Assembly (NCBI RefSeq): GCF_001294645.1
Contig: NZ_CP011868.1
Coordinates: forward strand, 930,001 to 994,000
Length of the DNA stretch: 64,000 nucleotides
Source of the DNA: Pseudonocardia sp. HH130629-09
GTDB lineage: Bacteria > Actinomycetota > Actinomycetes > Mycobacteriales > Pseudonocardiaceae
Direction: 5' to 3'
This document shows positions 42,533 to 50,802 of the stretch, piece by piece. A program made the translations under genes and the position numbers. Under the pieces are notes generated by a model that was given only the letters and a program-made list of their open reading frames with translations, was not told where the DNA came from and did not search any database. Position 1 is the stretch's first letter, and every line of letters begins with the position of its first letter.

Positions 42533-43165
42533 TCAGCCGGGGGTCGTACCGGTCTGCGGGGGTGCCGCGACGCGCGCGACCGCGGCCGCCGCGGCCTGCG
42601 CCTGCTCGGTCGTCGGACCGGGCGGTGCCACGAACAGCGCCTGCCGGTAGTAGGCCAGCTCGCGGATCGACTCGCGGATGTCGGCGAGCGCGCGGTGCGC
42701 GAGGCCCTTCTCCGGCTTCGCGTAGAACACCCGTGGGAACCAGCGCCGCGCCAGCTCCTTCACCGAGCTGACGTCGATCATCCGGTAGTGCAGGTATGAG
42801 TCCAGCTCGGTCATGTCCCGGGCGATGAACCCGCGGTCGGTGGCGATCGAGTTGCCGGCCAGCGGCGCGGAGCGGGCGTCCGGGACGTGGGTGCGGACGT
42901 AGTCGAGCACCATCTTCTCGGCCTGCTCGACCGTGACCGTCGCGCGCCGGACCTCGGCGGTCAGCCCGGACCGGGCGTGCATGTCTCGGACGACGTCGGG
43001 CATCGCGTCGAGCTTCGCGTCGTCACAGGCGATCACCACGTCGACGCCCTCGCCGAGGATGTTGAGGTCGCCGTCGGTGACCAGCGCCGCGATCTCGATC
43101 AGGGCGTCGGAGCCCAGATCCAGCCCGGTCATCTCGCAGTCGATCCACACCAGCCGATCGGTCAT
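42533..43165 (-). CDS. orn: Oligoribonuclease
   Basis: 210 residues. DEDDh exonuclease motifs: [10 protein letters not shown] (D, E), [15 protein letters not shown] (D) and [13 protein letters not shown] (H, D). [20 protein letters not shown] is the family signature. It degrades 2-5 nt RNAs, including pGpG from c-di-GMP turnover, and is essential in many bacteria. A low-complexity Ala/Pro tail of about 25 residues extends past the usual end. ATG 43165 preferred over GTG 43171. Confidence 0.96.
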   Translation of the reverse strand: MTDRLVWIDCEMTGLDLGSDALIEIAALVTDGDLNILGEGVDVVIACDDAKLDAMPDVVRDMHARSGLTAEVRRATVTVEQAEKMVLDYVRTHVPDARSAPLAGNSIATDRGFIARDMTELDSYLHYRMIDVSSVKELARRWFPRVFYAKPEKGLAHRALADIRESIRELAYYRQALFVAPPGPTTEQAQAAAAAVARVAAPPQTGTTPG

Positions 43166-43244
43166 CGCCACAGCCTAGGTGACATCGGTGCGACGGGCGC
43201 GAGCCTCGCCCGCCACCGTTGGGGGAGTGCCCTAGGCTCGCGCC

Positions 43245-44804
43245 GTGGCTGACGACACACCCGCTCGCACCATCGCCGCCGGATACGCCACCGACGGGGC
43301 CGCGCTGGAGCTCGGCACCGTCCTCGTCGACGGCGTGTGCGACCCGCAGGCAAGGGTCCGGATCCCGCTCGCGACGCTGAACCGGCACGGCCTGGTGGCC
43401 GGGGCGACCGGCACCGGCAAGACGAAGACGCTGCAGGCGCTGGCCGGGCAGCTCTCCGATGCCGGGGTCCCGGTCCTGCTCGCCGACGTCAAGGGCGACC
43501 TGTCCGGCATGGCCCGGCCGGGTGAGCCGAACGACAAGGTCACCGCCCGCGCGACCGACGCCGGCGACGACTGGGTCCCGACCGCGTACCCGGTGCAGTT
43601 CCTGTCCCTGGGCGACGGCGGCGTCGCCGTCCCGGTGCGGGCGACGCTGACCCAGTTCGGCCCGATCCTGCTGGCGAAGGTGCTCGGCCTCAACGCCACC
43701 CAGGAGTCCACCCTCGGCCTGATCTTCCACTGGGCCGACCAGCGCGGGCTGCCGCTGCTCGACACCAAGGACCTGCGCGCGGTCATCACGCACCTCACCT
43801 CCGACGAGGGCAAGGCCGACCTCAAGGGCATCGGCGGGGTCTCCCCGGCGACGGCAGGGGTCATCCTGCGCGCACTGGTCAACCTGGAGGCCCAGGGCGG
43901 CGAGGAGTTCTTCGGCGAGCCCGAGTTCGATCCCGCGGACCTGATGCGTCAGGTCGACGGGAAGGGTGTCGTCACGCTGCTGGAGCTGGCCGAACGCGCC
44001 GCGAACCCGGTGCTGTTCTCCACGTTCCTGATGTGGCTGCTCGCCGAGCTGTACGAGGAGCTGCCCGAGGCGGGTGACCTGGACCGGCCCGAGCTGGTCT
44101 TCTTCTTCGACGAGGCGCATCTGCTGTTCACCGACGCCTCGAAGGCGTTCCTCGACCGCATCGAGCAGACCGTCAAGCTCATCCGGTCCAAGGGCGTCGG
44201 GGTGTTCTTCTGCACCCAGCTGCCCACCGACGTGCCGAACGAGGTGCTGTCCCAGCTCGGCGCGCGGATCCAGCACGCGCTGCGGGCCTTCACCCCGGAC
44301 GACCAGAAGGCGTTGTCGCGCACGGTGCGGACCTATCCGAAGTCCGAGGTCTACGACCTGGAGTCGGCGCTGACCTCGCTGGGCACCGGTGAGGCGATCG
44401 TCACGGTGCTGTCCGAGCGCGGCGCGCCCACACCGGTCGCCTGGACCCGGCTGCGGGCCCCGCGCTCGTTGATGGCCGCCCTGCCCGTCGACGACGTCCG
44501 CGCCGACGCCGCCGCCTCGCCGTTGCAGGCGAAGTACGGACAGATGGTGGACCGCGAGTCGGCCTACGAGAAGCTCACCGCGAGCATCGCGGCCGGACCG
44601 GGTGGCGAGGCGACGCCGGTCGGGGCGCCCGCCCCCGCTCCGGAGCCGGGCCAGGCCCCGCCGCCCCCGCCGCAGGACTCGTCGGGCGGCGGGATCTTCT
44701 CCAAGATCGGGGACTTCCTGCAGTCGCCGACCGGTCGTCAGCTCACGAACACGGTGACCCGGGAGATCACCCGCAGCCTGTTCGGGACCCGCCGGCGTCG
44801 CTGA
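43245..44804 (+). CDS. HerA-like ATPase (DUF853 family)
   Basis: 519 residues. Walker A VAGATGTGKTKTLQALAGQL, VLLADVKGDLSGMARPGE, and Walker B ELVFFFDEAHLLF with RSKGVGVFFCTQLPTDVPNEVLSQLGARIQHALRAF mark the DUF853/HerA-like P-loop ATPases, related to FtsK/HerA motors. Cellular role is not settled for this family. After residue 455 a Pro/Ala-rich linker leads to a short C-terminal tail GGGIFSKIGDFLQSPTGRQL. GTG start at 43245; converges with and overlaps the PH-domain gene by 38 bp. Confidence 0.9.
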   Translation: MADDTPARTIAAGYATDGAALELGTVLVDGVCDPQARVRIPLATLNRHGLVAGATGTGKTKTLQALAGQLSDAGVPVLLADVKGDLSGMARPGEPNDKVTARATDAGDDWVPTAYPVQFLSLGDGGVAVPVRATLTQFGPILLAKVLGLNATQESTLGLIFHWADQRGLPLLDTKDLRAVITHLTSDEGKADLKGIGGVSPATAGVILRALVNLEAQGGEEFFGEPEFDPADLMRQVDGKGVVTLLELAERAANPVLFSTFLMWLLAELYEELPEAGDLDRPELVFFFDEAHLLFTDASKAFLDRIEQTVKLIRSKGVGVFFCTQLPTDVPNEVLSQLGARIQHALRAFTPDDQKALSRTVRTYPKSEVYDLESALTSLGTGEAIVTVLSERGAPTPVAWTRLRAPRSLMAALPVDDVRADAAASPLQAKYGQMVDRESAYEKLTASIAAGPGGEATPVGAPAPAPEPGQAPPPPPQDSSGGGIFSKIGDFLQSPTGRQLTNTVTREITRSLFGTRRRR

Positions 44805-46482
44805 CCCGCGGCGGGACCCGGAACGGCGCTACCGGGTCCGGGGTGACCGCGGCCATGAGCGCGACGGCGTCGGCGGGGTCCAGGTCCAGCACCAGCACCG
44901 AGCCGCCGCCCGCGGCGGTGGTCGCCTCCAGCGTCAGCACCCCGGCGTGGCGCTGGAACAGGCTCTGCCGTATCCGCCAGCCGATGACGCCGTCGCGGCG
45001 CAGCGCGGTCGTGGTGCGCAGCAGTGACCCGTGCCGGGCGACGAGGTAGTGCTCGTCGAGCCGGTGGCCCAGGGCGCGGTAGCGGTCCAGCGCGAGCGGT
45101 ACGGCGACCAGGACCAGCGAGACACCCACCACGACCGGCCACACCGCGGCGTCGGACCAGGCGAGCACCCCGAGCGCCGCGGCGACCCCGAGCGCCGGAC
45201 CGACCGCGCGGACCAGCCGCCGGGTCCGGGCCCGCGCCGGGTGCGCCCGCAGCGGGCCGTCGGTGACGGGGCCGGTCGCGCGGGCGGCAGTCGCGGCGAC
45301 GGCGTGGGCGTGTGCGCGGCGCACCGGCGGGCCGAGCGCGCCGCTGCCGGAGTCGGCGTCGTCGCCGGCCAGGCCGACGGCCAGCGCCCCGGCCTGGGCG
45401 CCGCCACCCAGGGCCCGCACCAGCAGCGGTTCGGACACCGTCACCCCGCGCAGCCGCTGCTCGGACACCGACAGCGAGCGCTTGGTCAGCAGGCCGCGGC
45501 GCACCCGCAGCGTGCCGTCGGGCTCGCGGCTGAGCCGGTAGTCCCACCAGCGTTCGACGAACAGCACGATGCTGCCGACGACCATGACCAGCAGCAGCGC
45601 ACCGACCGCGACGAGCACCGTCGCCCAGACCGGCGCGGTCGACAGTTCCCCGGCGACGGTGTCGGCACCGGGCAGCGAGCGGGGGTCGAGACCGGTCTCG
45701 TTCAGCAGGTTCCAGGCCGCGCCGGCCAGCGCGCCGATCGCGGCCAGCGAGCTGACCGTCAGCGGGGCGTAGCGCAGCGAGGACCAGTCGATCCGGTCGA
45801 GCTCCTCGCCCTCCGGTTCGACGGGACCCGCCGTGCCGACGGACGCTCCGCCTCGGTCGGCCCCAGCCTCGTCGGCCCCGGCCCCGGCCCCGGCCCCGGC
45901 CCCGGCCGCGGCCGCGGCCCCGGTCCCGTCGGCCCCGGTCCCGATGGCCCCGATCCGGGCGGCCCCGGTCCCGTCGGTGGCCGCGGCCGGTCCGTGTGCC
46001 GGAGCGGGGCGGGCGAGCAGCTCGCGACGCAGCCGTTCGGCCTCGTCGGTGGCGACGGCGTCGAGGTCGAGGCCCGCGTCCGACCCGCTCTGCCCGGACC
46101 CGACCTTCACCACCGACAGCCCGACGAGCCGGTGCAGCAGCGGTGCGGTCAGGTCGACGGTGCGGATCCGGTCCCGCGGCACCGAGCGGCGCTGCCGGTT
46201 CAGCAGCCCGCTGTGCAGCTCGACGCGCTCGTTGGTGATCCGGTAGCGGGTGGTGCGCCAGCGCACGACGCCCGCCGCGACCGCGACGACGACCGCCGCC
46301 CCCGCGATCCAGACCTGGGTGGAGTTGCCGCTGCCCGCGCCGAACAGGACCAGCACGACCAGCGCGGGGGCCAGCCGCAGCAGCGCGGTGGCCGGGCCCA
46401 CGAGCAGCAGCCGTCGCCAGCCGACCTCGCCGGGGGTCGTGCCGGTGTCGCCCGCGGGTGCGACGGGTGCGGGCTCGCTCAC
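44767..46482 (-). CDS. Membrane protein with tandem bacterial PH (YdbT-like) domains
   Basis: 571 residues. Pattern of paired helices then PH-like domains: TTRYRITNERVELHSGLLNRQRRSVPRDRIRTVDLTAP (first), DGTLRVRRGLLTKRSLSVSEQRLRGVTVSEP (second), and DEHYLVARHGSLLRTTTALRRDGVIGWRIRQS (third). This is the Bacillus YdbT arrangement, implicated in resistance to some bacteriocins. A low-complexity Gly/Ala linker at about residues 190-215 is encoded by a GGCCCC-type hexanucleotide repeat (around 45880-45905). Overlaps the YdbS-like gene upstream by 4 bp, so they form a pair. Confidence 0.88.
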   Translation of the reverse strand: MSEPAPVAPAGDTGTTPGEVGWRRLLLVGPATALLRLAPALVVLVLFGAGSGNSTQVWIAGAAVVVAVAAGVVRWRTTRYRITNERVELHSGLLNRQRRSVPRDRIRTVDLTAPLLHRLVGLSVVKVGSGQSGSDAGLDLDAVATDEAERLRRELLARPAPAHGPAAATDGTGAARIGAIGTGADGTGAAAAAGAGAGAGAGADEAGADRGGASVGTAGPVEPEGEELDRIDWSSLRYAPLTVSSLAAIGALAGAAWNLLNETGLDPRSLPGADTVAGELSTAPVWATVLVAVGALLLVMVVGSIVLFVERWWDYRLSREPDGTLRVRRGLLTKRSLSVSEQRLRGVTVSEPLLVRALGGGAQAGALAVGLAGDDADSGSGALGPPVRRAHAHAVAATAARATGPVTDGPLRAHPARARTRRLVRAVGPALGVAAALGVLAWSDAAVWPVVVGVSLVLVAVPLALDRYRALGHRLDEHYLVARHGSLLRTTTALRRDGVIGWRIRQSLFQRHAGVLTLEATTAAGGGSVLVLDLDPADAVALMAAVTPDPVAPFRVPPRVSDAGGSRTGCG

Positions 46483-47030
46483 GTCGCGTCCCCGCTGTGC
46501 CGCCCCGTCGTCTCGGTGAGCCGGCGGGCGAGCTCGGCGGCGGCGTCGGCGTCGAGCCCGGCGATCCGGACCGGGCCGCGGGCCGACGCGGTCGTGACGG
46601 TCACCGTCGCCAGGCCCAGCGCCTGCTGCAGCGGGCCGTGCTCGGTGTCGACGGTCTGCACCCGCGGGATCGGCGCGATCCGCCACTCCCGCACCAGCCA
46701 GCCGGACCGGGTGTATACGGCGTCCTCGGTCACCTCCCAGCGGTGCAGCCGGTAGCGCAGACCCGGCACGACGAGCGTCCCGACGAGCAGCCACCCCACC
46801 GTCAGCACGACGGTCGCGATCAGCACCCCGTGCCACGGGACCGCGGGCAGCAGGAACCACGCGACGACCTGGCCGACGAGCAGCACGAGCGGGACGAGCG
46901 CCGCCGAGAGCCGCCACCACCAGACGGCGCGGGGGTCGACCCGGTTCGCGGGTGGGCGCAGCGGAAGCGGCAGCGCGGCGGTCGGGATCCCGGATCCGGG
47001 GTCGCCGGTGCGGGGGCCGGTGGCGGTCAT
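46479..47030 (-). CDS. Membrane protein with one PH domain (YdbS-like)
   Basis: 183 residues: two membrane helices (WWWRLSAALVPLVLLVGQVVAWFLL and VLIATVVLTVGWLLVGTLVV), then the PH-like domain YRLHRWEVTEDAVYTRSGWLVREWRIAPIPRVQTVDTEHGPLQQALGL. Partner of the three-domain protein downstream, with which it shares a GTGA overlap. Function at the envelope is inferred from the ydbS-ydbT pair in Bacillus. Confidence 0.88.
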   Translation of the reverse strand: MTATGPRTGDPGSGIPTAALPLPLRPPANRVDPRAVWWWRLSAALVPLVLLVGQVVAWFLLPAVPWHGVLIATVVLTVGWLLVGTLVVPGLRYRLHRWEVTEDAVYTRSGWLVREWRIAPIPRVQTVDTEHGPLQQALGLATVTVTTASARGPVRIAGLDADAAAELARRLTETTGRHSGDAT

Positions 47031-47110
47031 GGCCCCACTCTGCCCAACTGCGCCCGCCGGGAGCAGCCGAGCGCGCCGTCGGAGACCGCACCGTGGCCGA
47101 AACGGGGGTA

Positions 47111-47177
47111 CCCGCCGAGTGGCACACCACGTGCGGCCGGCGACCGGATCCGGGTACGTGGTGTGCCACTCGGCGGG
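47111..47177. terminator. Long perfect inverted repeat downstream of glycosyltransferase gene
   Basis: 22-bp arms (47111-47132 and 47156-47177, left arm beginning CCCGCCGAGTGGCACACCAC) with no mismatch and a 23-nt spacer, 9 bp after the stop of the minus-strand gene at 47187. Probably terminates that operon. The arm length is unusual for a simple terminator, so another structural role is possible. Confidence 0.6.
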
Positions 47178-47186
47178 CGAGGACGG

Positions 47187-49442
47187 TCAGCGCGCCGGCG
47201 CGGACAGGTCGTAGACCGTGGTGCCGTCGACCGTGACGGCCGTGTAGTGCTCGGCCACCCAGGTGCTGATCTGTGAGCCGACGCCCCGGTCACCGCCCGG
47301 TCCGCCGCCGCGTCCGTCGACGAAGTACCGGACGTCGCCCTGCTGCACGTACTGCTGGAACTGCTCCAGGGTCGGTGCCTCGTCGCTGCCGGACCAGCCG
47401 CCGATCGCGAACACCGCGGTGTCGGGTCCGGCGGCGAGCATCAGAGAGGCCGCGCTCTGCGAACCGACGGTCGCCGCGGCCCAGCGGGCCGGGCCCGCAT
47501 CCCGCAGCAGGGCCGCCACCTGCTCGCTCGACCGCCCCTCGTCCGGTCCGCCGCCGGGACCACCCGCGCCGGGCCGGGTCGTGCCGTCGCCCGCGGTGGT
47601 GCCGTCGGAGGGATCGGCGCTGCCGTCCGCGGTGCCGCCACCGCCCGGGATGGCACTGCTGCCCGCGGTGGTGCCGTCGCCCGGGGTGGTGCTGCCGCCC
47701 GGAGTGGTGCCGACGCCCGGCGTGGCGCCGTCGCCACCGGTACCGGCTCGGGTTCCGGAGGCGTCGCCACCCCGGTCGCGCATGCCACGGCCGTCGCCGT
47801 CACCCGGCCCGCCGCCCGGTCCGCCGTCGGAACCGGAGACGGTCGGCCCCGCGGTCGGGATCGACCCCTGGTGGGTCGTCGCGGCCGTCTGCACGGCCGC
47901 CGCCGGGGCCGCGATCCCGCTGAGCAGCGCCGCGCCGAGGACCACGGCCGTCCACCACCGCCGTCCTGCGGGCAGCAGCAGCGCCGCCCCGGCCACGACA
48001 CCGAGCACCAGCACCACCCAGCGCAGCCACGGAAGGAACTCCGGGGACCAGCCGAGCAGAACGAACGCCCACACCGCGGTGCCGACCGTCGTCGCGGCGA
48101 GGACTCCGCGCGCCCACCAGCGGTCGCGGTGGGCCAGCACCTCCCGGCCGCCGATCGCGACCAGCGCCGCGATCCCCGGCGCCAGTGCCACCGAGTAGTA
48201 CGGGTGCACGATGCCCTCCATGTAGGAGAGCACCAGCATCGTCACCAGCGTCCATCCGCCCCACAGCAGCAGCGACGCGCGCACACCGTCGGTGCGGGCC
48301 ACCCGTCCGCGCAGGACCAGCGCCGCGACCAGCAGGACCAGCGCGGCCGGCAGCAGCCAGGACACCTGCGTGCCGAACGAGGACTCGAACATCCGCAGCA
48401 GTCCGGTCTGCCCGCCGAAGCCGCCGCCCATGCCCCCGCCGCCGGGTCCGCCGGCCATGCCGCCGGGCATGCCCCCGCCCATGGCGTCGGGCATGCCGCC
48501 GCCGGTCGTGCCGGGCATCCCGCCGGTCGCGCCGTCCGCGGAGTCACCCGTCGCGGCGCCTCCGGGCATGCCGCCTCCGGGCATGCCGCCGCCCATGCGC
48601 TCCCCGCCGGTGATCCGGCCGAGGCCGTTGTAGCCGAACGCCAGTCCCAGGGGGGTGTTGTCCCCCGAGCCGCCGATGTAGGGACGCGCGCCGACCGGCC
48701 ACAGCGCGACCGCGAGCAGCCACCACCCGGCCCCGACGACGATCCCGGCGCCCCCGGCCAACAGCTGCCACACCCGTCGCCACGGACGGACCGGCGCGGC
48801 CCACGACCAGGCCAGTGTCATCCCCGGGAGTACCAGGAACGCCTGCAGCGACTTGGCCAGGAACGCGAACCCGAGCACCAGCCCGGCACCGACGATCCAG
48901 CGCGTCCGCCCGTCGGCGCAGCCGCGCACGACGAGGTAGGCCGCGGCGACCATCAGCAGGGTCAGCAGCGCGTCGGGGTTGTTGAAACGGAACATCAGTG
49001 CCGCGACGGGGGTCAGCGCGAGCAGCGCGCCCGCGAACAGCCCCGCGCCGTGCCCGGACACCCGGCGCACCGCGGCGTAGAGCAGCCCCACCGCGGCGAC
49101 GCCCATCAGCGCCTGCGGCACCAGCATGCTCCAGGAGCTGAAGCCGAAGATCCGCGCGGCGATCTCCATCGGCCACAGCGACGCCGGCGGCTTGTCGACG
49201 GTGATGCCGTTCTGCGGGTCGAGCGAGCCGAAGAAGAACGCCGTCCAGTCCTGCGCACCCGCCTGGACCGCGGCCGCGTAGAACGAGTTCGCCCAGCCCG
49301 AGGCACCCAGGTTCCACAGGTAGAGCACACCCGTCCCGACGAGCAGGGCGGCCACCGCGGCGGGCCGCCCCCACCGCGACCGGCCGGCCGCGGTGGGGGC
49401 AGGATCGGACCGGGTCGGTGTCCGGTCGAGGGTGCTGGTCAC
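47187..49442 (-). CDS. ArnT-like glycosyltransferase (GT39/GT83 type), Gly-rich loops
   Basis: 751 residues, GTG 49442. After a short cytoplasmic start comes ASGWANSFYAAAVQAG and ITVDKPPASLWPMEIAARIFGFSSWS, the DxxxP catalytic-loop region of PMT/ArnT transferases. About twelve helices follow, with FRFNNPDALLTLLM and the periplasmic SYMEGIVHPYYSVALAPGIAALV. A Met/Gly/Pro-rich insert (MGGGMPGGGMPGG) sits in the first large loop and a longer Gly/Thr-rich stretch before the C-terminal soluble domain ending YVQQGDVRYFVDGRG ... VTVDGTTVYDLSAP. It would transfer sugars from polyprenyl phosphate on the outer face. Coupled to the GT2-GtrA gene (GTGA). Confidence 0.9.
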   Translation of the reverse strand: MTSTLDRTPTRSDPAPTAAGRSRWGRPAAVAALLVGTGVLYLWNLGASGWANSFYAAAVQAGAQDWTAFFFGSLDPQNGITVDKPPASLWPMEIAARIFGFSSWSMLVPQALMGVAAVGLLYAAVRRVSGHGAGLFAGALLALTPVAALMFRFNNPDALLTLLMVAAAYLVVRGCADGRTRWIVGAGLVLGFAFLAKSLQAFLVLPGMTLAWSWAAPVRPWRRVWQLLAGGAGIVVGAGWWLLAVALWPVGARPYIGGSGDNTPLGLAFGYNGLGRITGGERMGGGMPGGGMPGGAATGDSADGATGGMPGTTGGGMPDAMGGGMPGGMAGGPGGGGMGGGFGGQTGLLRMFESSFGTQVSWLLPAALVLLVAALVLRGRVARTDGVRASLLLWGGWTLVTMLVLSYMEGIVHPYYSVALAPGIAALVAIGGREVLAHRDRWWARGVLAATTVGTAVWAFVLLGWSPEFLPWLRWVVLVLGVVAGAALLLPAGRRWWTAVVLGAALLSGIAAPAAAVQTAATTHQGSIPTAGPTVSGSDGGPGGGPGDGDGRGMRDRGGDASGTRAGTGGDGATPGVGTTPGGSTTPGDGTTAGSSAIPGGGGTADGSADPSDGTTAGDGTTRPGAGGPGGGPDEGRSSEQVAALLRDAGPARWAAATVGSQSAASLMLAAGPDTAVFAIGGWSGSDEAPTLEQFQQYVQQGDVRYFVDGRGGGPGGDRGVGSQISTWVAEHYTAVTVDGTTVYDLSAPAR

Positions 49443-50719
49443 AGGGCGGTCGCCTTCTCGAGCGGAACGGTCGCGGGGGTGGCGGCAGCCGGCCGGAACA
49501 CCCACGCGCGGAACAGGACGAAGCGCAGCACCGTGGCGACGAGGTTCGCCACCACGATCACCACGACCTCGACGGCCAGGTGCGCACCCGGCACCAGCGC
49601 CCCGAGCAGGGCGAGCGCGCCGGTGGTCAGGGCCAGCCCCAGCCCGAACACGATGAGGCCCTGGAACTGGTGGGTGACCGCGCGGTCGCGGCCCCGGACG
49701 CCGAAGGTGAAACGCCGGTTGAGCGCGGTGTTGGCCACCGCGCAGATCAGCATGGCCACCACGTTCGCCGCGATCATGCCGAGGACTCCGCGCAGGGCGA
49801 GGAACAGCAGCAGGTTCGCCGCGGTCGACGCGACCCCGATCGCCGCGAAGCGCGCCAGCTGGAACGGCATCGACCGCGGCACACCCGGCACCGGGGTCGG
49901 TTCCAGTGGCGCCCGGCCGAGCTGGGCCCGGATGTCGGCCAGCGGCAGCGTTCCCGTCGCCAGCGCCCGCCCGACCCGCCACACGCCCTTCAGGTCCGCG
50001 GTCGCGGTCGCGACGATGTCCACGCTGGAGTTCGGGTCGTCGACCCAGTCGACCGGCACCTCGTGGATGCGCAGCCCGGCCCGCTCGGCCAGCACCAGCA
50101 GCTCGGTGTCGAAGAACCAGCCGGTGTCCTCCACCAGCGGCAGCAGCCGCCGCGCGACGTCGGAGCGGATCGCCTTGAAGCCGCACTGGGCGTCGGAGAA
50201 GCGGGCCGACAGCGCCCCGCGCAGGATCAGGTTGTAGCTGCGCGAGATGAACTCCCGCTTCGGGCCGCGTACCACCCGCGACGCCCGCGCCAGCCGGGTG
50301 CCGATCGCCAGGTCCGAGTGCCCGGACACCAGCGGGGCCACCAGCGGGAGCAGGGCACCCAGGTCGGTGGACAGGTCGACGTCGCAGTAGGCCAGCACGT
50401 CGGCGTCCGAGGCGGACCACACGTGCCGCAGTGCGCGGCCGCGGCCCTTCTGCTCCAGACGCACGGTGCGGACCTCGGCGATCTCGCCGGCCAGCCGCGC
50501 CGCGATCGCCGGAGTGGCGTCGGTGCTGGCGTTGTCGGCGACGGTGATCCGGAACGAGTACGGGAAGCTGCCGGTGAGGAACGCGTGCAGCCGGCGGACC
50601 GAGGACTCGAGGTCACCCTCCTCGTTGTAGACGGGGACGACGATGTCGAGCACCGTCCGCGGGTGTCGGCCGGATTCCGGGCGGGTGCCGGGCACGGGGC
50701 CGGTGGCGACTGTGGTCAT
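49439..50719 (-). CDS. GT2 polyprenyl-phosphate glycosyltransferase fused to GtrA domain
   Basis: 426 residues. N-terminal GT2 domain: LDIVVPVYNEEGDLESSVRRL, ADVLAYCDVDLSTDLG (DxD) and DAQCGFKAIRSDVARRLLP, as in dolichol/polyprenyl-phosphate mannose or glucose synthases. From about residue 290 a GtrA-like four-helix domain (QLARFAAIGVASTAANLLLFLALRG ... RRFTFGVRGRDRAVTHQFQG). It loads a sugar on polyprenyl phosphate and may flip it. The flanking ArnT-like proteins on both sides are its natural acceptor enzymes. ATG 50719 chosen by homology to the GT2 start. Confidence 0.92.
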   Translation of the reverse strand: MTTVATGPVPGTRPESGRHPRTVLDIVVPVYNEEGDLESSVRRLHAFLTGSFPYSFRITVADNASTDATPAIAARLAGEIAEVRTVRLEQKGRGRALRHVWSASDADVLAYCDVDLSTDLGALLPLVAPLVSGHSDLAIGTRLARASRVVRGPKREFISRSYNLILRGALSARFSDAQCGFKAIRSDVARRLLPLVEDTGWFFDTELLVLAERAGLRIHEVPVDWVDDPNSSVDIVATATADLKGVWRVGRALATGTLPLADIRAQLGRAPLEPTPVPGVPRSMPFQLARFAAIGVASTAANLLLFLALRGVLGMIAANVVAMLICAVANTALNRRFTFGVRGRDRAVTHQFQGLIVFGLGLALTTGALALLGALVPGAHLAVEVVVIVVANLVATVLRFVLFRAWVFRPAAATPATVPLEKATAL

Positions 50720-50802
50720 GGGGACGACGGTCGTCGACCGCGATGTCGTGACGGTGTGATCGACCTGTGCGCCGGCTGTGAGGCCGTCGTCCGTGGTGCC
50801 GG

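Noticed and set aside
45875..45910. Hexanucleotide repeat ccggcc considered as a structural element
   Set aside because: It lies inside the PH-domain gene and encodes an Ala/Gly linker.
47570..47770. Repetitive GC-rich tract considered as a minisatellite or CRISPR-like array
   Set aside because: Repeats are imperfect and in frame with Gly/Thr-rich loops of the glycosyltransferase; no uniform spacers.
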